Positions 10,071 through 19,599 of a stretch of DNA of 22,500 nucleotides are shown here, one piece after another. The notes under the pieces were generated by a model that saw only the letters and a list, made by a program, of their open reading frames with translations, was not told the DNA's origin and did not search any database. A program made the translations under genes and the position numbers. Positions within the stretch are counted from its first letter, which is position 1. Each line of letters begins with the position of its first letter. This DNA is from Glandiceps talaboti (taxonomy: Eukaryota > Hemichordata > Enteropneusta > Spengelidae): positions 25,101,563-25,124,062 of the forward strand of contig NC_135557.1 in assembly GCF_964340395.1 (NCBI RefSeq), read 5' to 3'.

Positions 10071-10245
10071 AAACCCGTTCATCTGTAATACTAGCTCTTT
10101 TTCGTTCGGGGGCAGTAGTCCGGGGGGCAGTTGTCGTTTGGGGGCAGTTGTCCGGGGGGCAGTTGTCCTTCGGGGGCAATTGTCCGGGGGGCAGTTGTCC
10201 TTCGGGGGCTATTGTCCGGGGGCAGTTGTCCGGGGGCAGTGTCCT
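9993..10245 (-). repeat. MULE right terminal inverted repeat
   Basis: This is the inverted counterpart of 8816-9070. On the + strand it starts with AAAACATGTGAATGTAGTGA, passes through GCGGCGGTAAGTTGCCGACG, and ends in GGGGGCAGTTGTCC units up to about 10245. Apparent proline-rich frames through it are repeat artefacts. Confidence 0.85.
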
Positions 10246-10479
10246 AGAATCCTTTTGTAAATGACACCAATAACTGCTAACACTAGCAAAATAGCCTGTG
10301 TTTCTCACTGTCTACAGAGATACAGTATTCTTCAAGGATGGGTTTCAGTTGTTACAAGTAAAAGGTTTGAAGGTTTTAATCTCCCATGGATAATTGTCAC
10401 AAAGAAGGTTAATCAGGATAATATGCACGTCTACTGTATATGTCACATTTTGACTCGTTCTTTTTTTTTGACACGATCG

Positions 10480-10731
10480 TCATTTTATCCCGTCCTGAAA
10501 GTCAGTTTTACGTACATTGATTCATTTTATCCCACCCTGAAAGTCAGTTTTACGTACATTGAATCATTTTATCCAACCCTGAAAGTCAGTTTTACGTACA
10601 TTGAATCATTTTATCCCATCCTGAAAGTCAGTTTTACGTACATTGAATCATTTTATCCCATCCTGAAAGTCAGTTTTACGTACATTGAATCATTTTATCC
10701 CATCCTGAAAGTCAGTTTTACGTACATTGAA
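10480..10731. repeat. Minisatellite, 42-bp unit, exactly six copies
   Basis: The unit begins TCATTTTATCCCATCCTG, continues AAAGTCAGTTTTACGTACAT and ends TGAA. Copies start at 10480, 10522, 10564, 10606, 10648 and 10690. The last three are identical, while the first three differ at CCGTCC, CCACCC and CAACCC, suggesting recent growth from the right side. The period is a multiple of three, so the + strand is open (10261-10764) and would encode a 14-residue repeat (SFYPILKVSFTYIE). I see no independent evidence that it is translated. Confidence 0.97.
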
Positions 10732-11312
10732 TCATTCCATATTATATCATATTGCAAATATTAGGTTCAACTGATTCAATTTATTTAAATATCAAAGAAG
10801 ATTGGAAGCTATATTTTGTTTAGTTTTTGATGTCCTCAGGTGGATTGAAAGCCTATAGATTCATCGTTGGTTTTAAATTATAAAATGAAGGAAGATATAC
10901 ACAACATATACCCAAACACATAGGTACTGAGGCACGCATACATTGTACCCTACATATCAATATGTATCAACATTATGTGCTGGATACATTGTTGGCTTTT
11001 AGGGGTATATTTTAATAAACTATTCACCAATAACACTAGGAAGGACAATTACTCTGATTAATATCACAAACTTGTTTGACCATGTTTTGAAAAAGTCTCT
11101 GTCCAGTTATTTTTATTTTATGTTGCACAGTGTAATTGCATAACTCTAAGTCGAACCGTACCTGTCAAGACTTGATTATAGAAAGCGCTGCATTGGAGGT
11201 ACGAATTCTCGAACCATTATATGCTGATTGATACAACAGATATACCACCTTTGTTGGAAGTCTACCGAAGAGAGGTATATGCACTGACGTCGTACCGTAT
11301 TGTACCGTAATA

Positions 11313-11335
11313 TATGATATGATATGATATGATAT
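11313..11335. repeat. (GATAT)n pentanucleotide repeat
   Basis: About four and a half ATGAT/GATAT units (TATATGATATGATATGATAT) in a run. Confidence 0.85.
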
Positions 11336-12749
11336 TTTTGCAGTATTTTGGCCACTGGCCTATAATACAAACTACACACATAAATCATACCAAGACACAG
11401 GAGGGTTTACGTAAAAATAAGAGACAGTATAACTCAACTATACATCAACTCGATGTCGTTCCCTACGATTACTTGCACAGAGAATAAATTTCGACAATCG
11501 TATGACATTAACGGTCTCCGTCTGCATTTGAGAGTAGAAATTCCTGGTAAGTACATTTGTTGTAGAAGTATGAAGTTGTGTATTGTTCACTCACATCAGA
11601 TTTACGTGAAAGTACATTATTTATAATAGTAGTATACCGTTTTGTCAGAATCATATTCAAGAAATCATACATAGGATACTGTAAAAGGACCTGAACTGCA
11701 GGACAAAACTCTGGGTTCACCATTCTCCCCAATTCATCTAGCATAAACTGTTTATTCACAATTCCACCATAACATTTTGAAATAGGTTTTGCTCTGAAAC
11801 TCTTCAATAGTTTAGACAGCAGAAATATCAAAATCCTAAAGTAAAATCCATTCATATTTGTAGCGGTCGAAAGGCAACATTGACAGCAAAAAAATCCCAC
11901 AAATGTCAGTCTAGTCAATAAAACTTGGTTAATATGTACGTTCTTACCCATAGATTTACATTTTTCTTCCATGTTGTATTTTATTGCATGTATTGAACAG
12001 ACGAATTTACATTTAGAACGTGCCTGAGGACATCATTTTGACTTTAAGGAACGGTAAATATAGAGAGACGACTTCGTAGTTATTTAAAGGTATCACCCTA
12101 TGTGTAATTAAGCTGTTTTTCCAGTCAGTGAAAGTTACCATGCAGTGTACATTTCGGGCCATACTCTACTAACACAAATTTCCTTTCAAACATAATAACA
12201 TGATGACAGAATATATTGCATTACTGTTTACATTATATGATATTATACGATGATACATATTTATATTTACTCTGTTTTTGTTATACATGACTAAGATTAT
12301 AAAACCTTGTGAATTGTATATGAAACTCAATAGCAAGCTTATAGAGATCCACATGAACGTCGTAAACATGGCATTGTCTGTTTTAAACCCTCTTAAAGTC
12401 GCGATAAGATGAAATGCTAGGAGCAAAACTCCAACGCAATTCAACGGAAAAGGAAAATCACTACATGTGAAAAGACATTTTTTAGCACAGAGACTGTTGT
12501 CATACAGGAGCAGGAAGTTAGAGTACATTTTATATCGTGATTAGAGGGCTGTTGTTATAGCAACTAAAATAAATAGCCTTATCATCAAGGCTTATGCTTG
12601 AAGTACTCTAAGTTTATTAGTTCATCCAAAGAAATGTTATTGGTAAAGTTGCATTTCTCGTTGAATTTAATAGTCACATCGAGATATTTATGTCTCTGAA
12701 CTCTAGTGGCATATGTAGTGTATTTTGTCGATTTTATTCTGTACTTTTA

Positions 12750-12790
12750 TGTTGTTGTTGTTGTTGTTGTTGTTTTTTTTTTGTTTTTTT
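12750..12790. repeat. (GTT)n trinucleotide repeat and poly-T
   Basis: A run of about eight TTG/GTT units (12750-12773) merges into T-rich sequence (TTTTTTTTGTTTTTTTT). Confidence 0.9.
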
Positions 12791-14788
12791 TACAATGTTG
12801 TCATACTTTGTATATGTAAAACTTCAAATTCATTAATGTCCTAAGTATTACCTTCTTTATTTGATGTGATATATTGAAATGTATAATACATTCATTTCGA
12901 TCGTTAATATTGTACTCGTGGCATTTCCTTCCAGTTCGCTCATAGCTTCTATATTTCTTTAGAAGGATAATTTATAGACCCGATGCATGGGAACTGTATT
13001 TGCTATAAAATATTTTATGAAAGGGTTGTGTCGATGTTGTCAAATATGTCAGTTGTATTTATCATGCCTTTGTGGAAATATCTTATCATCATCTTTATCA
13101 TTTTCAATAATCGAGGTATATATATATTTCCCGCCATCTATAAAAAAAAAACCAAATTAAATCGTGTTATACATCACAATTACCCCACTTGTTCATTGTG
13201 TTTTAAACATTAAAGCGAAATTGTTGCATTTATGTAGCTCATGCTAAACACTGCCCAGTATCATTAAACGTTACCATCCAGTGTTATGGTTTTAAGAATA
13301 GTCATATTGCGAGTGTATTTGAACATTTAAAGGCTACAAAATCGTACTTCTCTCTACCTTGAAATCCAAAACTAAGCTAGGGAGTTGATTTGTTACTTCT
13401 TTGTACGAGGTAGTTTATTGCGATATATTCTGAAACTATGTGCTATAAATGTTGTCATATTAAATACGCACTGAACCAAAATGTCATGGTAACGGGTGTC
13501 AAGTTACACCATAAAATAGATAGTGTCTGCTATTACATAGAAAACGTTGATAGGAGCAGTGATAGTAGAGTCAATAGCCAACTGAAGTTACAAGAGTGAG
13601 TGAACATAAATGGTTTTATCAAAGGCTGTTACTGTGGTGTAAGAATTCATGTGAAAGATACAGTTACCGTCACGTGACTCACTTCTCAGAGTTCATAATA
13701 CAAAATGAGAGAAATAAATACCACATCTCCTCAAACTCAACGATGCAAGTTACGCCATGTGTAGTTTGTTCAACAGAAACATTATGCCAAGCGATCGATA
13801 AAAAGATTTTCAGATGTTTAAGGAGAAAGATATTGACCCAAAATCCTGCAAAAACTGTTTTCTTTTCATTAACCTTTATTTTACGCTCTTCAATATGCAA
13901 ATAATTTTGTAGTGGGTTTGTTTCCGTAGAATGTCATGCGATATCCTACACACAATTATTTTATTTTGATGATCACTGACAGATTGGTTACGATATTTGC
14001 AAATGTATTTGCATTTGCAACGAAAGGTTACTTTCAACTTATGTTATCAGCCGTCCATATTTTAGTAACTACGGAAGAGGGACAGATAATCATGATCTTT
14101 AGAAATTGTCTCACGATTCGTGAATGCAATCATTTTACAAGACATACATATTAGCTTAGGGCGGTCAGACCTTTTGGTACCACTACGTGGTTATTACTCT
14201 GCAATTAAAGTTGTATTTCAGAATGTAATAACAACCAATCATAACAATTAAAACCCCTGTTGATATTTTGTAGAAAAGAAATTTAATTCATTTCTGCGAG
14301 TAATGCTATGGGGCATCTTTTCTTTCCAAAGTAATTTAATAGCTCAATTTACCACAGAAGCACGTCTACCCTAGCGAGTCATCAAATGTTACACTCGTGA
14401 TTTTTGATACGCCTAGAACTGTAAAATCAAAAGATTGAATACAGTTGAATGCCATATCGTGATAAAGTAGCGATCGCATTAATTCAAAAATTTAAATAGA
14501 CTCAATTATTTTTTTAATTACTCGTGAAAAAACCCTACCCCAGAGTAAATACAGAGTATTTTTACTCATTAGACAGCAATTTCAAAAAAAAAATACTTGG
14601 ACATAATAAGATATACTTTGATTCAAGAGATTTATTTCTACTCGGGTTGCTCATGACAACGTCGGCGATTTCAGTTTACAATTGAACACATAGTAACAAA
14701 ACGATAATGTATATTTTAGTAAATATTTTCCAAGAATGTAGTAAATTTTGTATCCGATATAATAGTAACTATAACTATTTAAACAATA

Positions 14789-14916
14789 ATGTACGCCCTC
14801 CCAGCCCATAATGGACGAAAGCAAACTTTGAACGACATAATGGGCGAGGCGGCAGCCCAGCCCATTATGGAGTGCAAAGTTTGCTTGAGTCCATTATGGG
14901 CTGGGAGGGCGTACAT
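14789..14916. mobile_element. Palindromic MITE, 128 bp, TA flanks
   Basis: The whole element is one imperfect palindrome. The left 64 bp (ATGTACGCCCTCCCAGCCCA...) and the inverted right 64 bp begin with the same roughly 30 bases and differ at only a few later positions, with essentially no loop. CCATAATGG-type cores recur at four places. TA dinucleotides flank both ends (14787-14788 and 14917-14918), consistent with Tc1/mariner-type insertion; that assignment is inference. It could extrude as a 64-bp hairpin. Confidence 0.8.
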
Positions 14917-15013
14917 TAATGTTATTATTTTATAGTTTTGCCAATTCCAGTGAATTTGTAGACCGAGAAACGCAAAACAACGTATAATATACACAGCGCT
15001 TAACATGGCATGA

Positions 15014-15286
<273 letters not shown>

Positions 15287-15289
15287 ACC

Positions 15290-15773
15290 TGTCCTGACCT
15301 GACCATATCCAAGAAAGGTTTTGCTATCCTGACATCACCCGACATGACGACTTAATCTCCATAATAGCCGATTTTGGTCATGGTACCTACTAATTATGAT
15401 TTATGGCACCTAAACATATTTACCAGAGTTGACCTCGATTAACTACTCAATATTATTATTGTATACATTTACTTTAGATTGTATGTAAGATAATATTATA
15501 TACAACTTCATGTTGAAATGACCTGGTTCTCCGATCAACCAAAGGCATCTTGTCGTGACGAGCAATGACCTGATCAGCACTGTATAGGCGTATTTGCAAA
15601 CAGTACACGTTTTAAATTTTGAAATGTACCTACTTACAAAATAAGTATCTCATGCTATGATATCAAAAAAGTATCTACGCTACCATGGCAACGTGAAAGA
15701 TGTTCACTGAAAGACGATATTTCCACATTTGCTTTCACAATTTTGAAATGTCTTTATACATTTTTGATCAACG
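15290..15773. other. Non-coding stretch between microsatellites
   Basis: It opens with a short CCTGT/CCTGACCTGACC simple stretch. Beyond that I see nothing recognisable. Confidence 0.4.
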
Positions 15774-15774
15774 A

Positions 15775-16028
15775 ATGGATGGATGGATGGATGGATGGAT
15801 GGATGGATGGATGGATGGATGGATGGGAGATAGGATGGATGAATGTGTGGTTGGATGGATGGATGGATGGATGGATGGATGGATGGATGGCGGACGGTAG
15901 GACATATGAACTGGGGAATGAACCGAAGCGTCAGAGGAACAGACTGGTGGATGGGATGGGTGGATGCACGGACGGACGGACGGACGGAGGGAGGGAGGGA
16001 GGGAGGGAGGGAGGGAGGGAGGGAGGGA
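15775..16028. repeat. (GGAT)n, (GGAT)n, (ACGG)n and (GGGA)n purine-rich repeats
   Basis: There are two GGAT runs (about 15775-15827 and 15852-15890), an ACGG run (about 15968-15987) and a GGGA run of about ten units (about 15988-16028). Short unique spacers separate them. The block probably evolved by stepwise mutation from GGAT. Asp-Gly-Trp-Met and Pro-Ser-Ile-His frames over it are artefacts. Confidence 0.96.
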
Positions 16029-16200
16029 ATAATGGATGGGTCGAAAGGTAGATGAATGTGTTGACAATATATGTGGCGTACACCGACCTAATCACTAGCA
16101 TACACATATATACAAGACTAAGTAAAATAATCACCGGAGAAGGTGGTCATATGAGTATGCCGTTATCTACATTGCTGATGATAAGATTACTGGAGTGTTA

Positions 16201-16984
16201 GGGACCGGTCAGTTTCTTCGGCCGGGGGTGGATTTGTAGGGGGTCACTTTGTTTTTGAAATTGGCGGTGGGGGGGGGGTCATGCTGTTTTGAGGAAAATT
16301 GTGGATGGGGGTCATTGTGTTTGTGGAATGTGATGGAAGAAAAAATCCTTTTCTACAATGGCACATAGGGCTTCTAGAGGAAGACCCCTCTGACCCCCAC
16401 ATGAGATGAACTTATCCCAGTCTCAAGCTCTTCCCCTCTTACTGTCAAGATGCTTTCAAAGTATATTTCAAAAGTATTCCAACCCTATGTAGTTGCTTTT
16501 TACATATGTTGGTGCTGTCTTGTAAAGCTTGGAAATTATTGTTTGAAAGGGTCTGAATAGTCTCAAAATTGACTTTTCGGAGTAAAAATGCTCCAGGGCT
16601 TCTAAGGGGATACCCCTAGGACCCTCCATAACAGATGTAATTATTCCCTTCTCAAGCTCTTCCCCTACCTTTCACTCTCAAGATGCTATTAAACTCCTTT
16701 TGGAATATATTTACCCTGTGTAGTCAATAATTCTAATTATGATAGTGCTAACCCGGGATCTTATAAAGTAGATGCAAGACAGTCAAGTAGTCCATACTGA
16801 GTCACGATCAAAAAATACCTGTCATGTGAATATTATATATGGGGGGTCATCATGTTTTAGAATTAAGTGATGGGGGGTAGCCGCTTTTTGGTTTTACAGA
16901 TAGGGGTGGGGGTCAGTGAGTTTTCGTCGGCCCGATTTAAGAATCTACCCCCCCCCCCCCAGGCTGGAGAGACTGACCGGTCCC
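16201..16984. mobile_element. Non-autonomous TIR DNA transposon, element B (related to element A)
   Basis: The ends are GGGACCGGTCAGTTTCTTC (left) and GGGACCGGTCAGTCTCTCC (right, read inverted). TTA flanks both sides (16198-16200 and 16985-16987), as in element A. Just inside lie six same-orientation GGGGGTCAT-like units spaced 31-35 bp: T of TCA at about 16244, 16279 and 16312 on the left; 16847, 16878 (TAG variant) and 16913 on the right. A 13-C run (16948-16960) sits in the right end. The middle is an old duplication. No transposase is recognisable, so mobility would depend on an autonomous relative. The PIF/Harbinger label rests on the TTA duplication only. Confidence 0.8.
16369..16775. 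repeat. Internal duplication within element B, offset about 229 bp
   Basis: GGCTTCTA, then CTCAAGCTCTTCCCCT, then TCAAGATGCT and CCCTRTGTAGT appear in the same order in two segments starting at 16369 and 16597. They are diverged but clearly collinear, so the middle of element B is a tandem duplication of a roughly 180-bp module. Confidence 0.75.
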
Positions 16985-16987
16985 TTA

Positions 16988-17650
16988 CATAATAGAGCTG
17001 CAGGGAATCAAACCGAAGCTTAATGGACGACCAAAACAATCTTTTTTTTCTGAAAGGAGTGTTCGGATTCCTATTCTTAAGATTAGGTAATGATATGACG
17101 AAAGTGTCTCTATCACGATTTTACTTATCCTCTTTACTAGTCTAGACTATGGAAATCGTGTCATCTGCATAGCGCTGTGTTTGATCAGTGTAGGCCAGTC
17201 TATTAGTAACATAAAACCACGACATTGCACCAGCTGTTTCTGTATTATATAATAGAATCGGTTTCACCTTTTATTCCATTCGATAATATCTAAACATTTG
17301 ATTTCCTCAAATCGATCCTCTTTTCCTTGTGAGATATTAAATGACCACTTTTAATATCCGCATGTAATCAATATCGAATTCTAATATCCCTTCCAATGTA
17401 GTGTGATAGGTGTTCTACACGACAGTTGGTTAGAAATGTTGGATTGTTACGCTGACAGCTGAAGAATGGAACAAACTACGGTATGTGAGCTGAGGAGAAA
17501 CTTGGGATGCGAAGGGATGCTATGCAAAGTTTGATTGTCGGGGATGAGGGCTGTACAAAATATTGCTGTCTTAATTCGAGCCAAATAAAACCCTGTTACC
17601 AACTTTGTCGCTATATGAGTTCTTACCCTATATTCAATTGTGAGGCGAAT

Positions 17651-17652
<2 letters not shown>
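16988..17652. other. Non-coding stretch, nothing recognised
   Basis: No exon, TIR pair or tandem array was seen here. A small palindrome, AGTCTAGACT, lies near 17139. Confidence 0.4.

Positions 17653-17653
<1 letters not shown>

Positions 17654-17721
<68 letters not shown>
17654..17721. repeat. (TC)n dinucleotide microsatellite
   Basis: A pure TC run of about 34 units. The polypurine/polypyrimidine tract with mirror symmetry could form H-DNA under torsion. Confidence 0.97.
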
Positions 17722-17724
<3 letters not shown>

Positions 17725-17741
17725 ATCGATCGATCGATAGC
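17722..17741. repeat. Perfect 20-bp palindrome next to (TC)n
   Basis: GCTATCGATCGATCGATAGC equals its own reverse complement and directly abuts the TC run. It contains a short GATC/ATCG tandem core. Confidence 0.9.
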
Positions 17742-18420
17742 AATCATTTTTCAGTGGACTTTATTGAAATGCATGCAGGATATTGTATAGGAGACTAAGA
17801 AAAAATAACTCGCACCGTGTGAATAATTACTAATAACTACTAATTACTTAATGTTGACAATTATATAATTCATAGCAGCTGTATTATTTCGGTGTCTGTA
17901 CATGTTATGCTATATTTGTACCCTTTGTACCAACTCGTAATTGTACCTTTGTTGCATTATTTTAAATATAATGTAGGTACTTAAAGATTTTTAGAAATAA
18001 ACTAAGGCGTAAAGCGAACATTCATAAAATAAGTAAATAAATTCGATATTAGTTGAGCTTTCTGACGTGAAGTATATTGTTTATTAAACTTTATTGTTTG
18101 GTGTATTTGGCAACAAGATTATTACTTACACACTAATTCGTTAAAGTAAAAACAAACTAATTACAAGAAATAATGACGAGAAACTTTAATGGTCCATTTT
18201 GTTTGTTTTGAAGGTCGAGAAAGCGAAGAACGAATTGTACTTTTCATTCGCTGTTGAGGGCGCTCGATTAGTTTGATTTTCTAAATGCATGATACGAATA
18301 GTACATGTACAATATATGCCTAAAAGGATCGACAGGAAAACAATTTGTCTTTCAAAACAAACCGGATTATTTTAGCGTTTCACCAATGACATTTTATACA
18401 AATTCTGACTTCACAACTAC
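17742..18420. other. Non-coding stretch, nothing recognised
   Basis: AT-rich sequence without recognisable exons or elements. Confidence 0.4.
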
Positions 18421-18844
<424 letters not shown>

Positions 18845-19078
18845 TACAAAGTAAAGGAATATAGATATGTATAATATATGCAAATGAGAATACATGAAAT
18901 AACGTCCATTGACAATATCATATACATTTGTTACACTTTCTTTAAAATATTGTTTAACCACTGAAGTGACCGATTGTAATCATGTTTACCATCTAAGGAA
19001 AGGCTAGTGTGGCTAAATGATAGTGGTATTACAAGTATTGTACTTTGATATATAAGCCAGGTACTGTTGAAGTGCTCA

Positions 19079-19513
19079 CCCCTAGTCACCCGTAAAGTAC
19101 CAAAAAAATAATTGTGTTTCCAAAAACATGGCCTATTAAAATAGAGTAGGTATCCCTAGTCACCTTTATATTATAATCATATTGGAATTACATCAACACA
19201 TTGTTCAGGCGGGAAAAAAATGTGTTTCCGATTACATGGCCTCAGAAAGTAAGGTAGTTATTTTTTTTTTTAATCGCTTTTATTTCTGAAAAATAATGAT
19301 TCGACCCGAAAACAAACGAAATATTGGTCAGAATACCCCTTATGTGATGGTTTGACGAAATATGTACAGGCAGCTCTTGGGAAAGAAAACAGACGTACAT
19401 TAAGGTCAAGAAGACAACGAATATTTTATATTTTTGTTTTAAACGATTAACACGTGTTTAGGGTGGGTGGCTTAGGTAAGGGTTGGTCACGTGATCGGAA
19501 ACACATTTTTTTC
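19079..19513. repeat. Dispersed repeat family: two direct copies and one inverted copy
   Basis: CCCTAGTCACC followed by AAAAAAAT...TGTGTTTCC...ACATGGCCT occurs at 19080-19134 and again at 19154-19242. An inverted counterpart, GGTCACGTGATCGGAAACAC followed by ATTTTTTTC, lies at 19485-19513. The inverted pair (19213-19242 against 19485-19513) matches over about 28 bases with few changes, separated by about 240 bp. This may be a degraded foldback transposon. Ends and target duplication are unclear. Confidence 0.55.
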
Positions 19514-19567
19514 TATTTTGCCTCATGCTTGTCTTCAATGTTCTTAATCGAATAGAAGGGATGACTG

Positions 19568-19580
19568 TGACCTTTGACCT
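19568..19580 (-). promoter_or_regulatory. Perfect DR1 nuclear-receptor motif
   Basis: TGACCTTTGACCT on + is AGGTCA-A-AGGTCA on the minus strand, the exact DR1 consensus bound by HNF4, COUP-TF and RXR heterodimers in animals. No promoter is evident beside it, so regulatory use is conjecture. Confidence 0.35.
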
Positions 19581-19599
19581 TAATGAATCCTAAGACTAT

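Larger units (their letters stand above)
8816..10245 (-). mobile_element. Mutator-like (MULE) DNA transposon, internally deleted, with long minisatellite TIRs
   Basis: Two inverted copies of about 255 bp (8816-9070 and 9993-10245) bracket about 920 bp. The interior holds the decayed C-terminal part of a MULE transposase on the minus strand, with a poly(A) signal behind it. Each terminal repeat has an outer array of roughly 14-bp units of the form GGACAACTGCCCCC and an inner unique part (AACGGGTTTGTCATTCATTAAAA onward, shown here only in part: GTCGGCAACTTACCGCCGC). Long TIRs are typical of Mutator elements. No 8-10 bp target-site duplication is evident; the outer ends differ slightly (GGGACAACTG versus AGGACACTG), so the borders are uncertain by several bases. 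The catalytic DDE region is absent, so the copy is not autonomous. Confidence 0.8.
10765..14788. other. 4 kb non-coding stretch with minor simple repeats
   Basis: No recognised gene. It holds a short GATAT repeat (11313-11335) and a GTT/poly-T tract (12750-12790). Two minus-strand open frames deserve mention: 11508-11972 (154 codons, unrecognised) and 12169-12528 (119 codons, hydrophobic). The second contains a possible exon, 12271-12460, with a fair 3' splice site (TTTTCACATGTAG) and donor (AGA/GTAAAT). It would encode two hydrophobic helices including AFHLIATLRGFKTD and FIYNSQGFIILVMY. I cannot place either in a family. Confidence 0.4.

Noticed and set aside
9883-10308. 141-codon minus-strand frame rich in Pro/Asn/Cys
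   Set aside because: It reads through the right MULE terminal minisatellite; the repeated peptide mirrors the 14-bp unit.
10480-10731. CRISPR-like regular array
   Set aside because: The 42-bp units are joined head to tail with no variable spacers, and the sequence context is animal, so this is a minisatellite.
11508-11972. 154-codon minus-strand frame
   Set aside because: No recognisable domain, AT-biased composition like its surroundings, and a splice donor-like GGGTAAGA near its start that would disrupt it; not enough to call a gene.
13596-13904. 102-codon + frame containing VVCSTETLC
   Set aside because: No family resemblance and an equally open frame on the opposite strand; probably chance.
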